From assembly GCA_963920525.1 (NCBI GenBank), contig OY986439.1, forward strand, positions 53,098,982 to 53,162,981: 64,000 bases of DNA, written 5' to 3'. The stretch is from Dichetophora obliterata. Lineage: Eukaryota > Arthropoda > Insecta > Diptera > Sciomyzidae. Shown here piece by piece: positions 31,300-42,908 of the stretch; position 1 is the first letter of the stretch; each line of letters starts with the position of its first letter. The notes under the pieces were generated by a model. The model was not told where the DNA came from and made no database searches. It worked only from the letters and a program-made list of their open reading frames with translations. Both the position numbers and the translations under genes were made by a program.

Positions 31300-32515
31300 A
31301 AATAGACCACAAATTACGACGGGATCATCAGTAAATCCGTCAGAGGTTTTAAATGATGAAGGGAATACATCAGATTTTTTTTTTGGTGTTTATGAAACCC
31401 CAGAATTTCTTTGGATCAGACAAAACTCTCAACTTAATACTGTCCAAATAATTTTGATATAAGGTAGCTGAGCAATTTTCAAAATCCAGAAACAAACGCT
31501 TGTAGATTTCTAGGTCATTCAAGTCTAAGCTACAGACATACAGACATCCATGCCCTATTCCTGCTGTTGCGAAGAATCTTTAACTCCTTTGTGTACCAGG
31601 GGTAAGCACAATTTTTCGTAAATTTGAGGCTAAATGGCACGGACAGAGAAAACATAGCAAAGATTTCCATATAAAAAATTAATTGAATCATCAAGAGTGT
31701 TATTATTAACATATTCTAAAATAACATGAAGTTTACTTTGAAGTAAATGATTCAACTTCAAAAATACAGCTTTTTTAAAATTAAATTCATAAACTTTATC
31801 TACTGAGTAAGACTTTACTATATTATCCCTGTCCGATTTGTACCATATGCTCAATGGTGGATGGTATTCATCAACAGCAGTCAAAGCATGAGGGGCCCTC
31901 TCAACCTTTCATTGTTACTGTCAATAGTTAAGACCAGGTCAAGAAGTCTTTCACGACTATTATAAATACAACTCACTTGCTGTAAGTCAGAACATATTAT
32001 CAACAAATATATGCTCTTGGCGAGTCTTCGAATTAGATGCACAAAAATATGTATCATCGTCTGAAGATTCCCATTTCAAGTCAGGCAGATTAAAATCACC
32101 TAACAATAAAATGTCGTCATTAACGTCAATTATGCTTATAACGTATTCTTTGCAATCCGCAAGGCTTGCATAAACTTCTACACTGCTCTTAGGAGGAACG
32201 TATGCATTAAGATATACATTAGAATTGCAATGTACAACCTTAACGCATATAAGTTCGATGTTAGCAAAGCGGGGAATAACAATAATGGAACTAACGAAGG
32301 AGTTCCTTCAGCTAATAAGACACCTCCACCGACAGCAGAAGTATTGTCAGCGTGTCTATCTCTTCTATAAACTTCAAAACTGTTATCAAACAATTCTAAG
32401 TCAGTAATGCTTCCGTTTAACCAAGTTTCAGTCCGCGCGATAATATCCTCAGAGAAATTCTGAGACATTAAAAATATGTCTCACGTCTTAGAGCGTAATC
32501 CCCTTACATTTTGAT
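31300..32515 (-). pseudogene. Outer LINE endonuclease region
   Basis: Reverse translation begins LYYQNVRGLRSKT (the N-terminal block of the AP-type endonuclease), then EDIIARTETWLNGSITDLEL (ETW block), YRRDRHADNTSAVGGGVLL and, after a frameshift, YVPPKSSVEVYASLADCKEY and DDILLLGDFNLPDLKWESS (catalytic GDFN). Two or more frameshifts and an early stop make it inactive. The domain is otherwise nearly complete, which is unusual among the LINEs here. Confidence 0.75.
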
Positions 32516-32539
32516 AGTAAAGGGATAACCTATTCAGTT

Positions 32540-32670
32540 TTTTTTTTTTGGGATTGACGAGCGGCTTGAGTCGTCCCTCTAGGCTTATTCTTAGGCTGAA
32601 ACTCTGTAACGAGTATATTATCAGTCCTCATATTAGAGTTTAGAACAGTTGCAAACTCTTCAGCTGGAAC
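32540..32670 (-). pseudogene. Outer LINE ORF1 C-terminal tail
   Basis: Reverse translation gives VPAEEFATVLNSNMRTDNIL, then VTEFQPKNKPRGTTQAARQS and a lysine run, directly upstream of the endonuclease start. A basic, low-complexity C-terminal tail fits the ORF1 nucleic-acid-binding protein of jockey-type LINEs. No zinc knuckle is in the remaining part. The call rests on position and composition. Confidence 0.45.
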
Positions 32671-32754
32671 TGTGAGAATAAAAGTTTTAAGTTAAACCAG
32701 TCAAAATAAATCCTTAATAATGGTTTTATTCTATGAACACATGAGAATATTTAA

Positions 32755-32995
32755 CCCTAATCCTTCTGCGTCCTTTTGTAACGTTTCCCACTGCGATGTA
32801 ACTTTGAGTCACACATGCAAAAAAAAATAAAAAATAACGGTTAATGCAACGAAATTTATGTAACTCTGAATTTGAAGAAAATTAATTCATTTGAGAATAC
32901 AAATGCGCTTCAATGAAAAAAAAAATACGTGTTTAATAGTTAGAATATTTTTAAAATCAAATGTGATCCAAAGTCACACCGCAGTAGGATTAGTG
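32755..32995. mobile_element. PiggyBac-like MITE with TTAA duplication
   Basis: CCCTAATCCTTCTGCG and CGCAGTAGGATTAGTG are imperfect inverted repeats, flanked on each side by TTAA (32751-32754 and 32996-32999), the invariant piggyBac target. The 241 bp have no coding capacity. Confidence 0.8.
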
Positions 32996-33189
32996 TTAAT
33001 GAAAAATAATAAAGTACTCTAGTGAATACATTTCAATAAAACTGTTCTACAAAAAAAATTGTTTTAATGTAAAGGGTGTTTTTTACAGAGTGATACAACT
33101 TTGAGTTGGCATCACTGCTTTACTTGACCACCTATTTAATAGCTGATAGTTGCTTTTTATTTAGTTTATTTTGACATTTTATTATAAAT

Positions 33190-33678
33190 CGACTTGAATA
33201 AGAGCAACTCGTGCAAATTGTGGAAATTTTTAATAAAAATAATGGTTCTGTTCGTCAAACTTATCGTGCACTTCGTCCATTTTATGGCATACAGAATCGT
33301 CCTTCAGAGCTGCTAATTCGAAGAACCCAGAGATCGTTTTCGGACCACATTTACTGTTACTGATAATTTCCATCCCGTGAGACGCCGAACAGTGCGCGTT
33401 TTGAAGAATCTGCAGCCGCTGTACAGGAAAGCATTGAAGATGATCCTAATCAATCAATTCGTCGCCGTTCTCAGTAACTGGGGTTGTGTCTACTTTATGG
33501 AAGATTTTACGAAAAGATCTTGGCTTGAAACCTTTCAAGATTCAACTTGTGCAGGAATTAAAGCCAAACGACCATCGTACGCGCCGCCAATTCGGCGAAT
33601 GGGCTGAAGCACAAATTGATATTGATTTCCATGAAAAATTTCCATGGAAAATTTTATTTTCCGATGAATCCCATTTTT
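33190..33678 (+). pseudogene. Split mariner transposase, N-terminal half
   Basis: Frames read IVEIFNKNNGSVRQTYRALR (helix-turn-helix region), SIRRRSQ, then STLWKILRKDLGLKPFKIQL, HRTRRQFGEWAEAQ and FPWKILFSDESHF, which contains the first catalytic Asp. At least two frameshifts are present. It is cut right after SDESHF by the poly-T end of a LINE (33674-33689). Confidence 0.8.
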
Positions 33679-33825
33679 TTTTTTTTTATTTTAGTCAATG
33701 AACATAAGCTCTTACAGACTATGGAATATTAAATATGTTATAAAGATGAGTATAAAATATGTTACAATTAAATTTAAATTCAATTCACTCTAATTACTAT
33801 AAGATACAATTTCTTTGAGATTATT

Positions 33826-34768
33826 TTAATAATAACAATTTAGAGAATGTTTTAAGGATTCTTTAGAATCTGCAAAATCAATGTTGCAGTTTAACATGCA
33901 ATTATTAAACTCCAACATAGATCTAAACATTGGCGAGTTAAAGGCATAGTTTGATCTGCATGTTTCTAAATAAAATACGTCAAAGTGTCTTAATGTTCTC
34001 GACGGAACATTAAAATTTATTAATTTGAGCAAGTTAGGACAATCTACCGTTCCCCTTACAATATCAAAAACGAACATTAGAGATAAAATTATTCTTCTAT
34101 TCTGAAGAGTTTTTAATTTAATAAAACTACAACGATCATTATATGATGGCATTTCAATTTGAGAATTTATGGCTCTAAAAACAAAACGAGTAAAAGCTTT
34201 TTGTACTCGTTCGAGGCGTAAGGTGTGAGACGCATAGAACGGATTCCAGATAAATGAAGCATATTCCAACTTTGATCGAACTATTGATGTATAAAGACAC
34301 TTCAGGGTATAAGGGTCTTTAAAACTTGATCCATTACGTCGAACTAACGCAAGTAGCGAGTATGCTTTCGGTATAATATAATTCAAGTGACCTATAAATG
34401 TGAATCTCGAATCAAATATAACCCTGAGATCTTTAGTTTCACTTACGAATTTCAACCAAGTATTACCTAAAAGGTACGATGTTTTTAAAGGAGACATTGA
34501 CTTAGTGTAAGTAGAAAACACACATTTTTCATGATTCAGAAGCAGGCCATTGTTTGTACATCAATCAAAAATAGCATTTAAGTCAGATTGTAGTAACACA
34601 GCATCTGACAATGACCTAATTTTGAGAAAAAATTTTAGATCATCCGCATATAGAAGACATTGCGAATTCTTTACTTTTGATGTAATATCATTTATAAATA
34701 TAATAAAAAGTAATGAACCCAGTATACTTCCTTGAGGAACACCAGAAGAAGCTACAAATGGTCTAGAT
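33826..34768 (-). pseudogene. Split LINE RT palm C to C-terminus
   Basis: The upstream part (34768-34530) reads GVPQGSILGSLLFIIFINDI and CLLYADDLKFF (catalytic YADD). The 231-residue frame below then gives WLKFVSETKDLRVIFDSRF, GHLNYIIPKAYSLLALVRR, LEYASFIWNPFYASHTLRLE, a run of post-RT sequence, and a natural stop. One frame break near 34525 separates the two. The upstream side is cut by the hAT at 34769-36259. Confidence 0.75.
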
Positions 34769-36259
34769 CAGCGTTTCTTAACCTTTGTCATTCCGCGGAC
34801 CCCTAGAAAATCACGCACAAGTTCAAGGACCAATTAATAAAAACACAGGGATAAATTTTGCACAAATTATTTTAGTACTGAAAAAAAATTACATTTTTAT
34901 AAAAATTAAGAATTCTGTATTAATGTGAAGGTTGGAGCTGCTTTTTTGAAACTAAATTAGTAATATTTGGATTGATGTTTTTACTTAAATGTAATCTCAA
35001 ATCTGATTCCAATTGTAATCTGTTTCTGTATTTGTTTTTGGTGTATACGAGAGCAGAGAAGGCCTTTTCACAGAGGTATGTGGACGAGAAAAGCAGTAAA
35101 TATTTTAGTTCTTCTCCTGATATTTCTTTATAAACATTTTTTAAATTTACCCAAAAACTTGATAAAGATGATTCTTTCAAATTACGTTTTAAAGCTGAAT
35201 CACATAATATTTCTATTAATTGATTTTCCTGTACCATTGTCAAGCCGATTATATCTAAAACATCTGCGTTGAAAGGGTTTGCTATCCAGTTTTTATTTAT
35301 GTCGGGTTCTAGAAAATAATCCCGAAAAGAAGACGTCAAACCGCGGAGATTTTTAATCATTTCCTCTTCTACTTGCGTTGGCAACATTTCTCCACCAGAG
35401 GATTCTAAAAACGCTACCAGTGTAGGAAAATGATTATAGTTTTTTTTAATTGTACGATTAGTCCAAAGGTCAAGTTTCTTACATAGCTCCTATTTTATAT
35501 TCAACTTGGAATATGTTGTTATCTCTTCCTTGTAGACTTAAGTTCAGCTCGTTCAGGGCACTAAAGATATCAGCCAAATATGCCACCATTGTAAGCCATT
35601 CAAAGTTATTGAAATGATTAGCATGTTTATTGACGCTGCCAACAGAATTATTAAAAAAAAACATTCTGATCTCATCTCTCCGCTCAAAAACACGCGACAC
35701 GACTTTGCCACGAGACAACCAACGCACCTCAGAATGCAATACCAACTTAATGTGAATGCTGCCCATTTCTTCACATATCATACCGAAAATACGGGAATTT
35801 AGAGGCCTGGCTTTAATAAGATTCACGACCTGCACTATGTCGTCCAAAACTGTTTTTAATTTTTCTAGCATATCCTTAGCAGCTAATGCCTCTCTATGAA
35901 TGCAACAACGATGCCAGATAATAGATGGATTCATCTTCTTCACGCGCGCCTGAAGTCCTGTTCGTATACCGGTCATAGCCCGAGCACCGTCGGTAGTAAC
36001 TGCCACACATTTATCCCACGATATTTCATGAGTGGACATAAAGTTGTTTAATACTTCAAATATTGCTTCACCTGTAGTTTGCGAAGGCAGAGGCCTACAG
36101 AATAGAAAATCCTCAATTATTTTCCTAAAAATTTCAGTTATGATCATTAATTAAAAAAAAAAAATTATTAATTCAAATGTCCATAGATTAGACGGCGGAC
36201 CCCCATATATATACTCACGGACCCTCAGGGGTCCGCGGACCCTAGGTTAAGAAACGCTG
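34769..36259 (-). mobile_element. hAT transposon (ZBED5-like family), 8-bp duplication
   Basis: Termini CAGCGTTTCTTAACC and GGTTAAGAAACGCTG are perfect inverted repeats, with a second inner inverted block TCCGCGGACCCCT. The flanks carry the exact 8-bp duplication GTCTAGAT (34761-34768 and 36260-36267). It encodes a broken hAT transposase on the reverse strand and is shorter than a full element, so sequence has been deleted from its N-terminal coding part. Confidence 0.93.
34920..36147 (-). pseudogene. hAT transposase (ZBED5/SCAND3-like), N-truncated
   Basis: The frame from 36147 reads WDKCVAVTTDGARAMTG (catalytic DGA block), WHRCCIHREALAAKDM, VRWLSRGKVVSRVFE, FEWLTMVAYLADIFSALNEL and LNLSLQGRD, all typical of the hAT catalytic core shared with domesticated ZBED5-type proteins. 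A frameshift near 35480 leads to the C-terminal part: LLLFSSTYLCEKAFSALVYT, KNKYRNRLQLESDLRLHLS, the dimerisation domain. The BED zinc finger and the first catalytic region are absent. Family by motif recall, high confidence for hAT. Confidence 0.85.
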
Positions 36260-38348
36260 GTCTAGATAGTTCGTTTTCAATGCAAACATGGTTTCACCTG
36301 TCACTCAAATATGACCCAAACAGTAGCGTAACTATATTTTATGCGCCCGCCCGCAATTTTCTAAAAGCGCCCTGCTATTTACTTTTGGAGTAAAACTATG
36401 TTAAGTTACTATAAGCGTAGGAGAAAACAAAAGAACTCTTAACAAAAAAAAAAGAGAACAAGAAGAGACTTTTTTAATTCAATAGTCATCATTAGAGAGT
36501 ATAAAAATATGCACGATAAAACTTGATTTATGCGCATTAAAAAGCACGAAAAATCGAAAATATGCTCGATGAATTTAAAAATATGCTCGATAAAAATATT
36601 TTAAGAGAAAAATTAAACAAAATTGTACATATTTTGGAACGGAATATATACTTCCAATCTTATAAATGTTTTGAATAGCATTTGCTTTAAGTGTTTTATT
36701 ATGTTGAATTTCTTACGTTTACCTATATATAGTAAAAAAACCCTTTTTTAAAATAAACGTACAAACTTAAAAATAATATTAACTCGTACTGAGCAACTTC
36801 GTTTTCAGCCTTTTTGTTACTATTGAATTAACTTAAAAAAAAACAAACATTACAACATTTCTCAAGTTTTAGAATGGTAATAAACTACCAAGTGTTGCAT
36901 TAAATTATACATTGAAAAATTTCTCCGTTTTTCACTTAAAAACTATGAATATGCAGAGAATCTACTTTTAACATCGCAAGATGTTGCCGGGCAATATCTT
37001 AGGTTTGATAATTCTTCGGGCGAAAGTTTGCTCGCATACTCACTAAAAACTCGTTTGTTTTTAAACAAAATTTTTCGAATACATATTTTTATCCTCTCTA
37101 ATCATCATTTATTGCAACAGTTATATATTATAAATATCTTATTTTATAAATAAATTTATATATTATTTTAAAATTCTATTAAAAAATTCATTCTGTTAAA
37201 AAAAAAGCAATAACGTAAAAAACATTTTTTATAATATCAAATATAATACAATTTATAATAAATATTATAAGATTTGATTACAAATTAGGTGAAAAGAAAA
37301 TATATGTCAATTATTTAAAAATGTTAAACTAACTTAACTTAATGAATCAAGATTCATTGAAATCGATCTAGTAGAATTCCAGATATCTTAGAAGCCAATT
37401 CGAAAAACCTTGTTTAGAGAAAAACGCGATTAAAGATTTAAAGGATCTTGAATATTACGCGACATGCGAATATAATATATGTTATAACTTTTTCTATTTG
37501 ATATTTTTTTCTAAAATTTTGCATACGTATTCTTAAGACCTTACAGAACCATATTCTATCGAAAAACTAAAATGGATTTTAAATTTTTTACACACTGTTA
37601 TAGTACCATAAATGTTTTGTATTTGACGTTACCTGTTAACTAAAGAACTTAACTAACGTCACAAAATATGACCAACTGAATGATTAAAATAACATCAGCA
37701 GCTGACTTGCTGAAAATATGAAAGCTAACGGGTAAATCGACTTCGACCATAAACAAGTTATGCCAAACAAAGGTGACTTTTGCTCAAAAAAATCGGCTTT
37801 TTTCACGCAGATTATTGCACCCTAAGATATCGTCTGTACATGACTTATATTTTATTTAAGCACATGCCACTTCCATTTATCATATTTTAGTAACTCAGCC
37901 TTGAAAAATACTACCAACACAAGTTAACTACGTTTTTGTTTAAATTTGTAAGCTTTTTTGATTACAGCAAGGAAATTTTAAAAATTGAGTTGTTTTGTGT
38001 TTGTATATCTTCCGTTTTAGTAAGTATTAGCTAGAAATTTTGGTGTAAGACTTGGTGTAACGTAGTTCTAATAATTTTTTCATGAAAAACTATAGTCAAT
38101 CTTTCTCAAAATTATTTTTTTAAACATTTTTAAAAATTTGTATCCCGGTTTTAGTGTTTACTTTTATGATAGATTTAAACCATATGTTAAAAATGTAAAC
38201 AAACACAGTAATTTGCCAGACATAAGAAATTTAAACTGTATTTTGATATATAAAAAAAATAGGTTAAATAATATGTGAATAACAAGAAAAATTTAATTTT
38301 TTAAAAATGTAATTTTGACGGCTTGTCATAACGAAACGGTTGCAACTA

Positions 38349-39292
38349 CAGGGTTGTCCATATTCGAAGCGCCCATTTTATTTTTAAATAAATCAAAGAA
38401 ACCACAATTCTTTGTCTGTTCGTCATAAATATCATTTAATTGGGTTCAAGTAGATTTGCTTACATTATTTCTTGAATATGATATCTCGTAAATGGTCGCC
38501 ATTGGCCTCTACGACATATTGTGCCCGTTTTGCAGCATGTTCCATGGTTTTCTTCAACATTTTGATGGGAATGGCGGTTATTTCTTGACGGATGTTGGTT
38601 TTCAGCTCTTCTAGGGTCTTTGGCTTGTTGACGTAAACCTTTGATTTCAAATAACCCCACATAAAGAAGTCTGGAGGCGTTAAATCTGGTGATCTTGGCG
38701 GCCAATCGAAATCACCATTTTTTGACATCAAACGGCCAGGGAACAATTGCTTCAAAAAATCGATTGTAGTGCGGCTTGTGTGTGGTGGCGCGCCGTCTTG
38801 TTGAAACCAGTAGTGCCTGATACGCTTTCGACGAACGATTGGCATGAAAAAATTGTTTATCATATCGCGATAACGCTCCTGATTGACAGTAACTCTGTGG
38901 CCATTATCATCTTCGAAAAAGAACGGCCCAATGAGCATTTTAGCACAAACGCCGCACCAAACAGTGACTTTTGCATCGTGAAGAGGTACCTCTTGAATCT
39001 CTTGTGGATTTTCAGTGGCATAAATACGGCAATTTTGTTTGTTTACCGTTTTCTTGGAAGGCGCACTTTTCACTTTATTTATTTTTTTGAAAGCACGTTG
39101 AGTTTTCACTATTGACTTGTTTTGTTGAATGTAAATTTCAACAATTTTAGAGCGTTCGCGTGGCGTGTACTGTTCCATTGTAAACATTTGCTTGGAATGA
39201 CGCTTCAAACGCGGTATGTCATTAGTCGATTTGGCATCACTGCGGAAAGTTACAGTGTTGCCAGATGGGCGCTTCGAATATGGACAACCCTG
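38349..39292 (-). mobile_element. Deleted DD41D mariner, sister of 16514-17830
   Basis: A 944-bp element with perfect 28-bp TIRs starting CAGGGTTGTCCATATTCG and TA on both sides. Relative to the intact element it lacks about 370 bp of coding sequence and its TIR differs at a few inner positions (GAAGCGCCCAT instead of GACGGACCCAT), so it is a related subfamily and not a derivative of that copy. Confidence 0.92.
38465..39178 (-). pseudogene. Mariner transposase with in-frame deletion
   Basis: A 237-residue open frame from ATG at 39178. It keeps the first helix-turn-helix start (MEQYTPRERSKIVEIYIQQN) and then jumps from SAPSKK directly to TVNKQNCRIYATENPQE. About 122 residues are missing, including the second DNA-binding helix set and the first catalytic Asp. 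The second and third Asp (QQDGAPPHTS, LTPPDFFMWGYLKSKVY) keep the 41-residue spacing. The product cannot catalyse transposition. That the deletion kept the frame is notable, and a truncated DNA-binding product could in principle interfere with active transposase; this is speculation. Confidence 0.88.
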
Positions 39293-39521
39293 TATTAAAA
39301 AACTTCATTTTGATTTTTTCTCCCAGGATATTTTCTATTGAAAGCTATAAAAAATTGGAAAAAATTAAAACATCGATATACCATATTTTTGGCCGCATAT
39401 TTTACACTGTGTGTCGTTCTCCACTTCATTTATAATTTTCATCAAGGGACTTGAGGGCGCCCCTGGCTTAGTTGCGCCCGCCCGCAATGCGGGCTCTGCG
39501 GGCCCGCGTTTTACGCCACTG

Positions 39522-40203
39522 GACCCAAACCATCTTAATAAGTTAGAATGGAAACCTATTTTCGCTAATTTTTTTATTAAAATATCATGAGAAACTTTGT
39601 CAAAGGCCTTTGAGAAATCAGTGTATATTGAGTCAACTTGATATCCCTTTTGAAAGGCAGAAATACAGTATTCCGTACATAAAGTAAGGTTTGTTACCGT
39701 TGATCGACCAGGTACAAAACCATGTTGGAAAGGAGATATTAAGCATTTTACGGCAAAATAAACTTTCTCTTTAACTATTGCTTCGAACAGTTTCGATACA
39801 GAGGTAAGTTTTGAAATCGGCCTATAATTTTCAATACTATTTTTATTCCCAGATTTATATATTGGAGAAATAAATAATACTTTCCAATCCGGAATAAATG
39901 ACCCTGTAGAACGAGATTTGTTGAAAATTAGATCTTTTATATCTTTTGTAGTATCAGCTGAACAAATAACTGATGGTTCAAAATTTGACTCAAAAAAGTC
40001 AGCAAAAAGATTTGCGCTTTCAAAGGCATTTTTTGAGTCTTTATTTTTAAAAAACATTGCAGTTGGAATGTTTGAGCTTTTTTTCTTAGAATTAACAAAA
40101 CTCTAAAATGCTTTCGGATACGACTTTATATTTGTTTCAAAATTTTGAATGTATTGTATTGTTTGTATAGAAATTTATCTAAGAAATTAAATTCTCTCAT
40201 AAA
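39522..40203 (-). pseudogene. Split LINE RT fingers and palm A
   Basis: The frame reads MFFKNKDSKNAFESANLFAD, SFIPDWKVLFISPIYKSGN, ENYRPISKLTSVSKLFEAIV, QHGFVPGRSTVTNLTLCTEY and VDSIYTDFSKAFDKVSHDIL (palm A with catalytic Asp), ending at LLRWFG where the hAT at 36321-39521 cuts in. Upstream of 40057 the linker is readable in another frame. The middle of the RT is missing from the remaining fragments apart from the YADD portion at 34530-34768. Confidence 0.8.
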
Positions 40204-42405
40204 ATGTCTATATATAAATGTCTATATGTCTGTATATATATATGGCGTACAGTTTTTGGGGAAAATCTTTTAGTTAATTATGAATTTTTCATTAATATTA
40301 TTAACGAAGCATTTGTGACTTTTGTTCCTATAAGGAAAATTAAGAAGAACACCAAGCCGGAATGGTTTAGTAGAGATCTCTTCAAACTAAAAAACCGTAT
40401 GAATAAATTATACAAAAAGAGTAAATTGAACATGTCCTTTCGTGAAAACTATCTTGTGGCTCGTAAACAGTATGAAACTCTGAAGATCTCCCTTTATAGA
40501 AGTAATGTCCGGGCGTTGGAATCGGATATTAAATGCAATCCTAGAGCTTTCTGGAAATTTTTTAATAAAAAGAGAAATACTAAGGGTCTTCCTAAAAATA
40601 TGTATTTTAAAGATAAAACATCGAACAATATTGAGGATGCATGTAATATATTTGCTGACTACTTCCAATCAAATTTTGATTTAGATAATGTTCCTATACA
40701 TCAAGATCGATCGCTATATAATGGAGAGCGAATCACTGATTTGGGCAGTTTAGTTCTTTCGGTAGAAGATGTTTTTAACGAGTTGTTGTCACTCGATATT
40801 AATAAGGGTGCTGGCCCCGATAATATCCCACCAATCGTCCTTAAAAAATGTGCTGCTGCACTTGCTCAGCCTCTTTCACTAATTTTTAATTTGTCCCTTG
40901 AGAAAGGTATATTTTTGGATATTTGGAAGGTTTCAATTAAAGTTCCTATTCATAAATCTGGATCAAGACAAGACATTGGAAACTATAGACCAATATCTAA
41001 GTTACCATCAATTCCCAAATTGTTTGAAGCCTTGGTGAAAAAGCAGATCTATCAAGGCATTAAAAATTCGATATCTGAAAGCCAGCATGGTTTTGTCTCT
41101 GGAAAATCAACATCTACAAACCTGGTTCTATTCACTCACTTAATAAAAAATGAATTGGAGAATGGTAAACAAATAGACGTTATTTTCACAGATTTCGCTA
41201 AAGCATTTGATAGAGTTCAGCACTCTATTCTAATTAATAAGCTCAGTCTAATGGGTTTTCATTCTTCACTCTTGTCTTGGCTTAGTGAGTACCTTTTAGG
41301 TCGTAGCCAAAATGTATGCATCGGAAAGACGATCTCAAAAGCAATAATTAATCATTCAGGTGTGCCACAGGATAGCCACCTTGGGCCGTTGTTATTTATT
41401 CTTTTCATCAATGATCTTCCTAATTTTATACAGTACTCAGATTGCCTTAGGTATGCTGACGATGTTAAGATTTTTAAATCTGTAAGCTCTCTCAGTGATC
41501 AGTGGAGTTTACAAAGTGATTTAAATAGTCTGCACTCATGGTGTATGCTAAATAAACTGAATTTAAATCTGTCAAAATGCAACATAATGTCATTTTATAT
41601 GGTAAGATCTCCAATGTTTTTTGATTACTCAATTTTATGCAACGCCTTGATTAGAGTAGATTCTAAATCTGATCCAGGTGTACTCTGTCATAAAGAGAGG
41701 TAATTTTCAGGTCATTATGACAACATAATCAGCAGGGCTAATGCTATGATGGGATTCGTTAGACGCAACACTAGAGAGTTTGCTGACCCGTATACCTTAA
41801 AGACTCTTTTCATTTCCATTATAAGATCAATACTTGAGCATGGGTGTGTAATATGGGACCCATTTTATGAGTCGCATAGTACAAGATTAGAAAAAGTCCA
41901 AAAATGTTTTACTCGTTTTGTTGTGAAAAAAACTAAATTGGAATTTTATGCCAGAGTATAGCTCCCAATGTGCACTTATTGGGCTTAAATCATTGAGTTA
42001 TAGAAGAAAATATTTTCTTATAACTTTTGTTCGAGATCTTTTAATGAATAATATTAACTGTGCGCCAATCCTCGCCCGTCTCAATATTTATGCTCCGGAA
42101 AGACACTTTAGGCAAAGAGATTTTTTTTACATTCCGCACCATAGAACTAACTATGGCCGGAGTGATCCGATTTTTAACATGTGCACTGTCTATAACAGTG
42201 TAAGTGCTCGTATAGATTTCACTCAAAATAGAGAGGCATTTAAGCAAACTGTATTGAGTATTGTATAAATCCTTAATTTTATATTCTTATAATAATTCCA
42301 TTATAATTATGGTTTTAGTGTAATTTAAGATGCAATAAATAGACTGTTAAACATTTTTGTCGATAGTTTATAAATAAATAAATAATAATAATAATAATAA
42401 TATAT
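40204..42405 (+). mobile_element. Jockey-type LINE, nested, opposite orientation
   Basis: A 5'-truncated element whose coding region starts at the C-terminal end of the endonuclease and runs through the RT to the natural end of the polyprotein (42268), then a 3' untranslated region and a tail of (TAA)n/(TAAA)n repeats at 42366-42405. It lies in the reverse-oriented LINE 33679-42908 and is closely related to it in protein sequence. Exact 5' junction is within about 40 bp. Confidence 0.8.
40240..42268 (+). pseudogene. Nested LINE reverse transcriptase, nearly complete
   Basis: Open to 41703: endonuclease end and linker (WFSRDLFKLKNRMNKLYKKS, NPRAFWKFFNKKRNTK), then RT blocks GAGPDNIPPIVLKKCAAALA, NYRPISKLPSIPKLFEALV, QHGFVSGKSTSTNL, palm A FTDFAKAFDRVQHSIL, GVPQDSHLGPLLFILFIND and palm C LRYADDVKIFK. 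The block usually reads GVPQGS; the Gly-to-Asp change there is likely damaging. A stop at 41701 and two frameshifts separate the post-RT parts (41746-41961, 41948-42268: GFVRRNTREFADPYTLKTLF, MPEYSSQCALIGLKSLSYRR). Confidence 0.85.
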
Positions 42406-42448
42406 TAAAGTAATCAATATTCTTAGACACCGCCCATTTTTTTTAAAA

Positions 42449-42908
42449 CTATTTCCGAAGATTTTTTAATGTTAAGAGACCAGGGGTACACCACGGCAGT
42501 CTATACTTTTGCGTGCTTTTTTTAGGAACATGCTCACAACAAATCCTTAAAATGATAAATTTAAACAACGAGAAACAGTCTTGCACATTAAGATTAAAGA
42601 ATGCGTTATGCCAATTTATGCTATTAAGTAAATAATTCAAAAGATTAAAATCACAAGCATTAAAATTAAAGTTAAATTCATTAATAATTTTCGTCTCACT
42701 TTTACGAAATTCGTAAAATTCTATTTCTATAGACAAAGGAATATGATGTAAATTAGCAGGAGATATGGGAAAACCAGACTCACGTATATTGAAATTAATA
42801 TTTTTACTAATGAATACCAAATCTAGTATTTTGTTTTTGGTTGAATGGGTACGTAAATAAACAGAATTGTCGTATTTGGAGTGGGTAGAATCCACAAGCT
42901 TTTGTCGA
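42449..42908 (-). pseudogene. Split LINE endonuclease C-terminal half
   Basis: The frame reads VFRQKLVDSTHSKYDNSVYL, STKNKILDLVFISKNINFNI (ILDLVF block) and LHHIPLSIEIEFYEF (where an SDH-type His would sit), then linker CEHVPKKSTQKYRLPWCTPG. It is the 5' end of the truncated LINE 33679-42908, abutting the right half of the split mariner at 42909. Confidence 0.75.

Larger units (their letters stand above)
26840..32690 (-). mobile_element. Jockey-type LINE (outer), split by a second LINE
   Basis: Read leftward, it has an ORF1 tail (about 32670-32540), an endonuclease (32515-about 31300), a reverse transcriptase (31233-30097) and, after the 2.7-kb insertion at 27373-30096, the post-RT region (27372-26847). 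A 109-bp hairpin insert sits in the RT at 30669-30777. The same RT type (GVPQGSHLGPLLF, YADDMKI) occurs in the LINEs at 33679-42908 and 40204-42405. The 5' end near 32690 is approximate. Confidence 0.8.
36321..39521. mobile_element. hAT-type element, 8-bp duplication, no transposase core
   Basis: Ends CAGTAGCGTAAC and GTTTTACGCCACTG are imperfect inverted repeats flanked by the exact duplication GACCCAAA (36313-36320 and 39522-39529). Both subterminal regions carry GCGCCCGCCCGCAAT, G+C-rich in an otherwise A+T-rich body. No hAT DDE core is found. A short reverse frame just inside the right end (about 39435-39365) has CKICGQKYG, a CxxC pair that could be the start of a lost N-terminal zinc finger. 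A deleted mariner lies inside at 38349-39292. Confidence 0.85.
33679..42908 (-). mobile_element. Jockey-type LINE split by two hATs and another LINE
   Basis: Read leftward, it has an endonuclease part (42908-42449), RT fingers and palm A (40200-39522), and palm C to the C-terminus (34768-33826), then poly-A (T-tract 33674-33689). Coding sequence resumes across each insertion: the LINE at 40204-42405, the hAT at 36321-39521 and the hAT at 34769-36259. CCATT at both outer junctions may be its target duplication. Confidence 0.8.
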
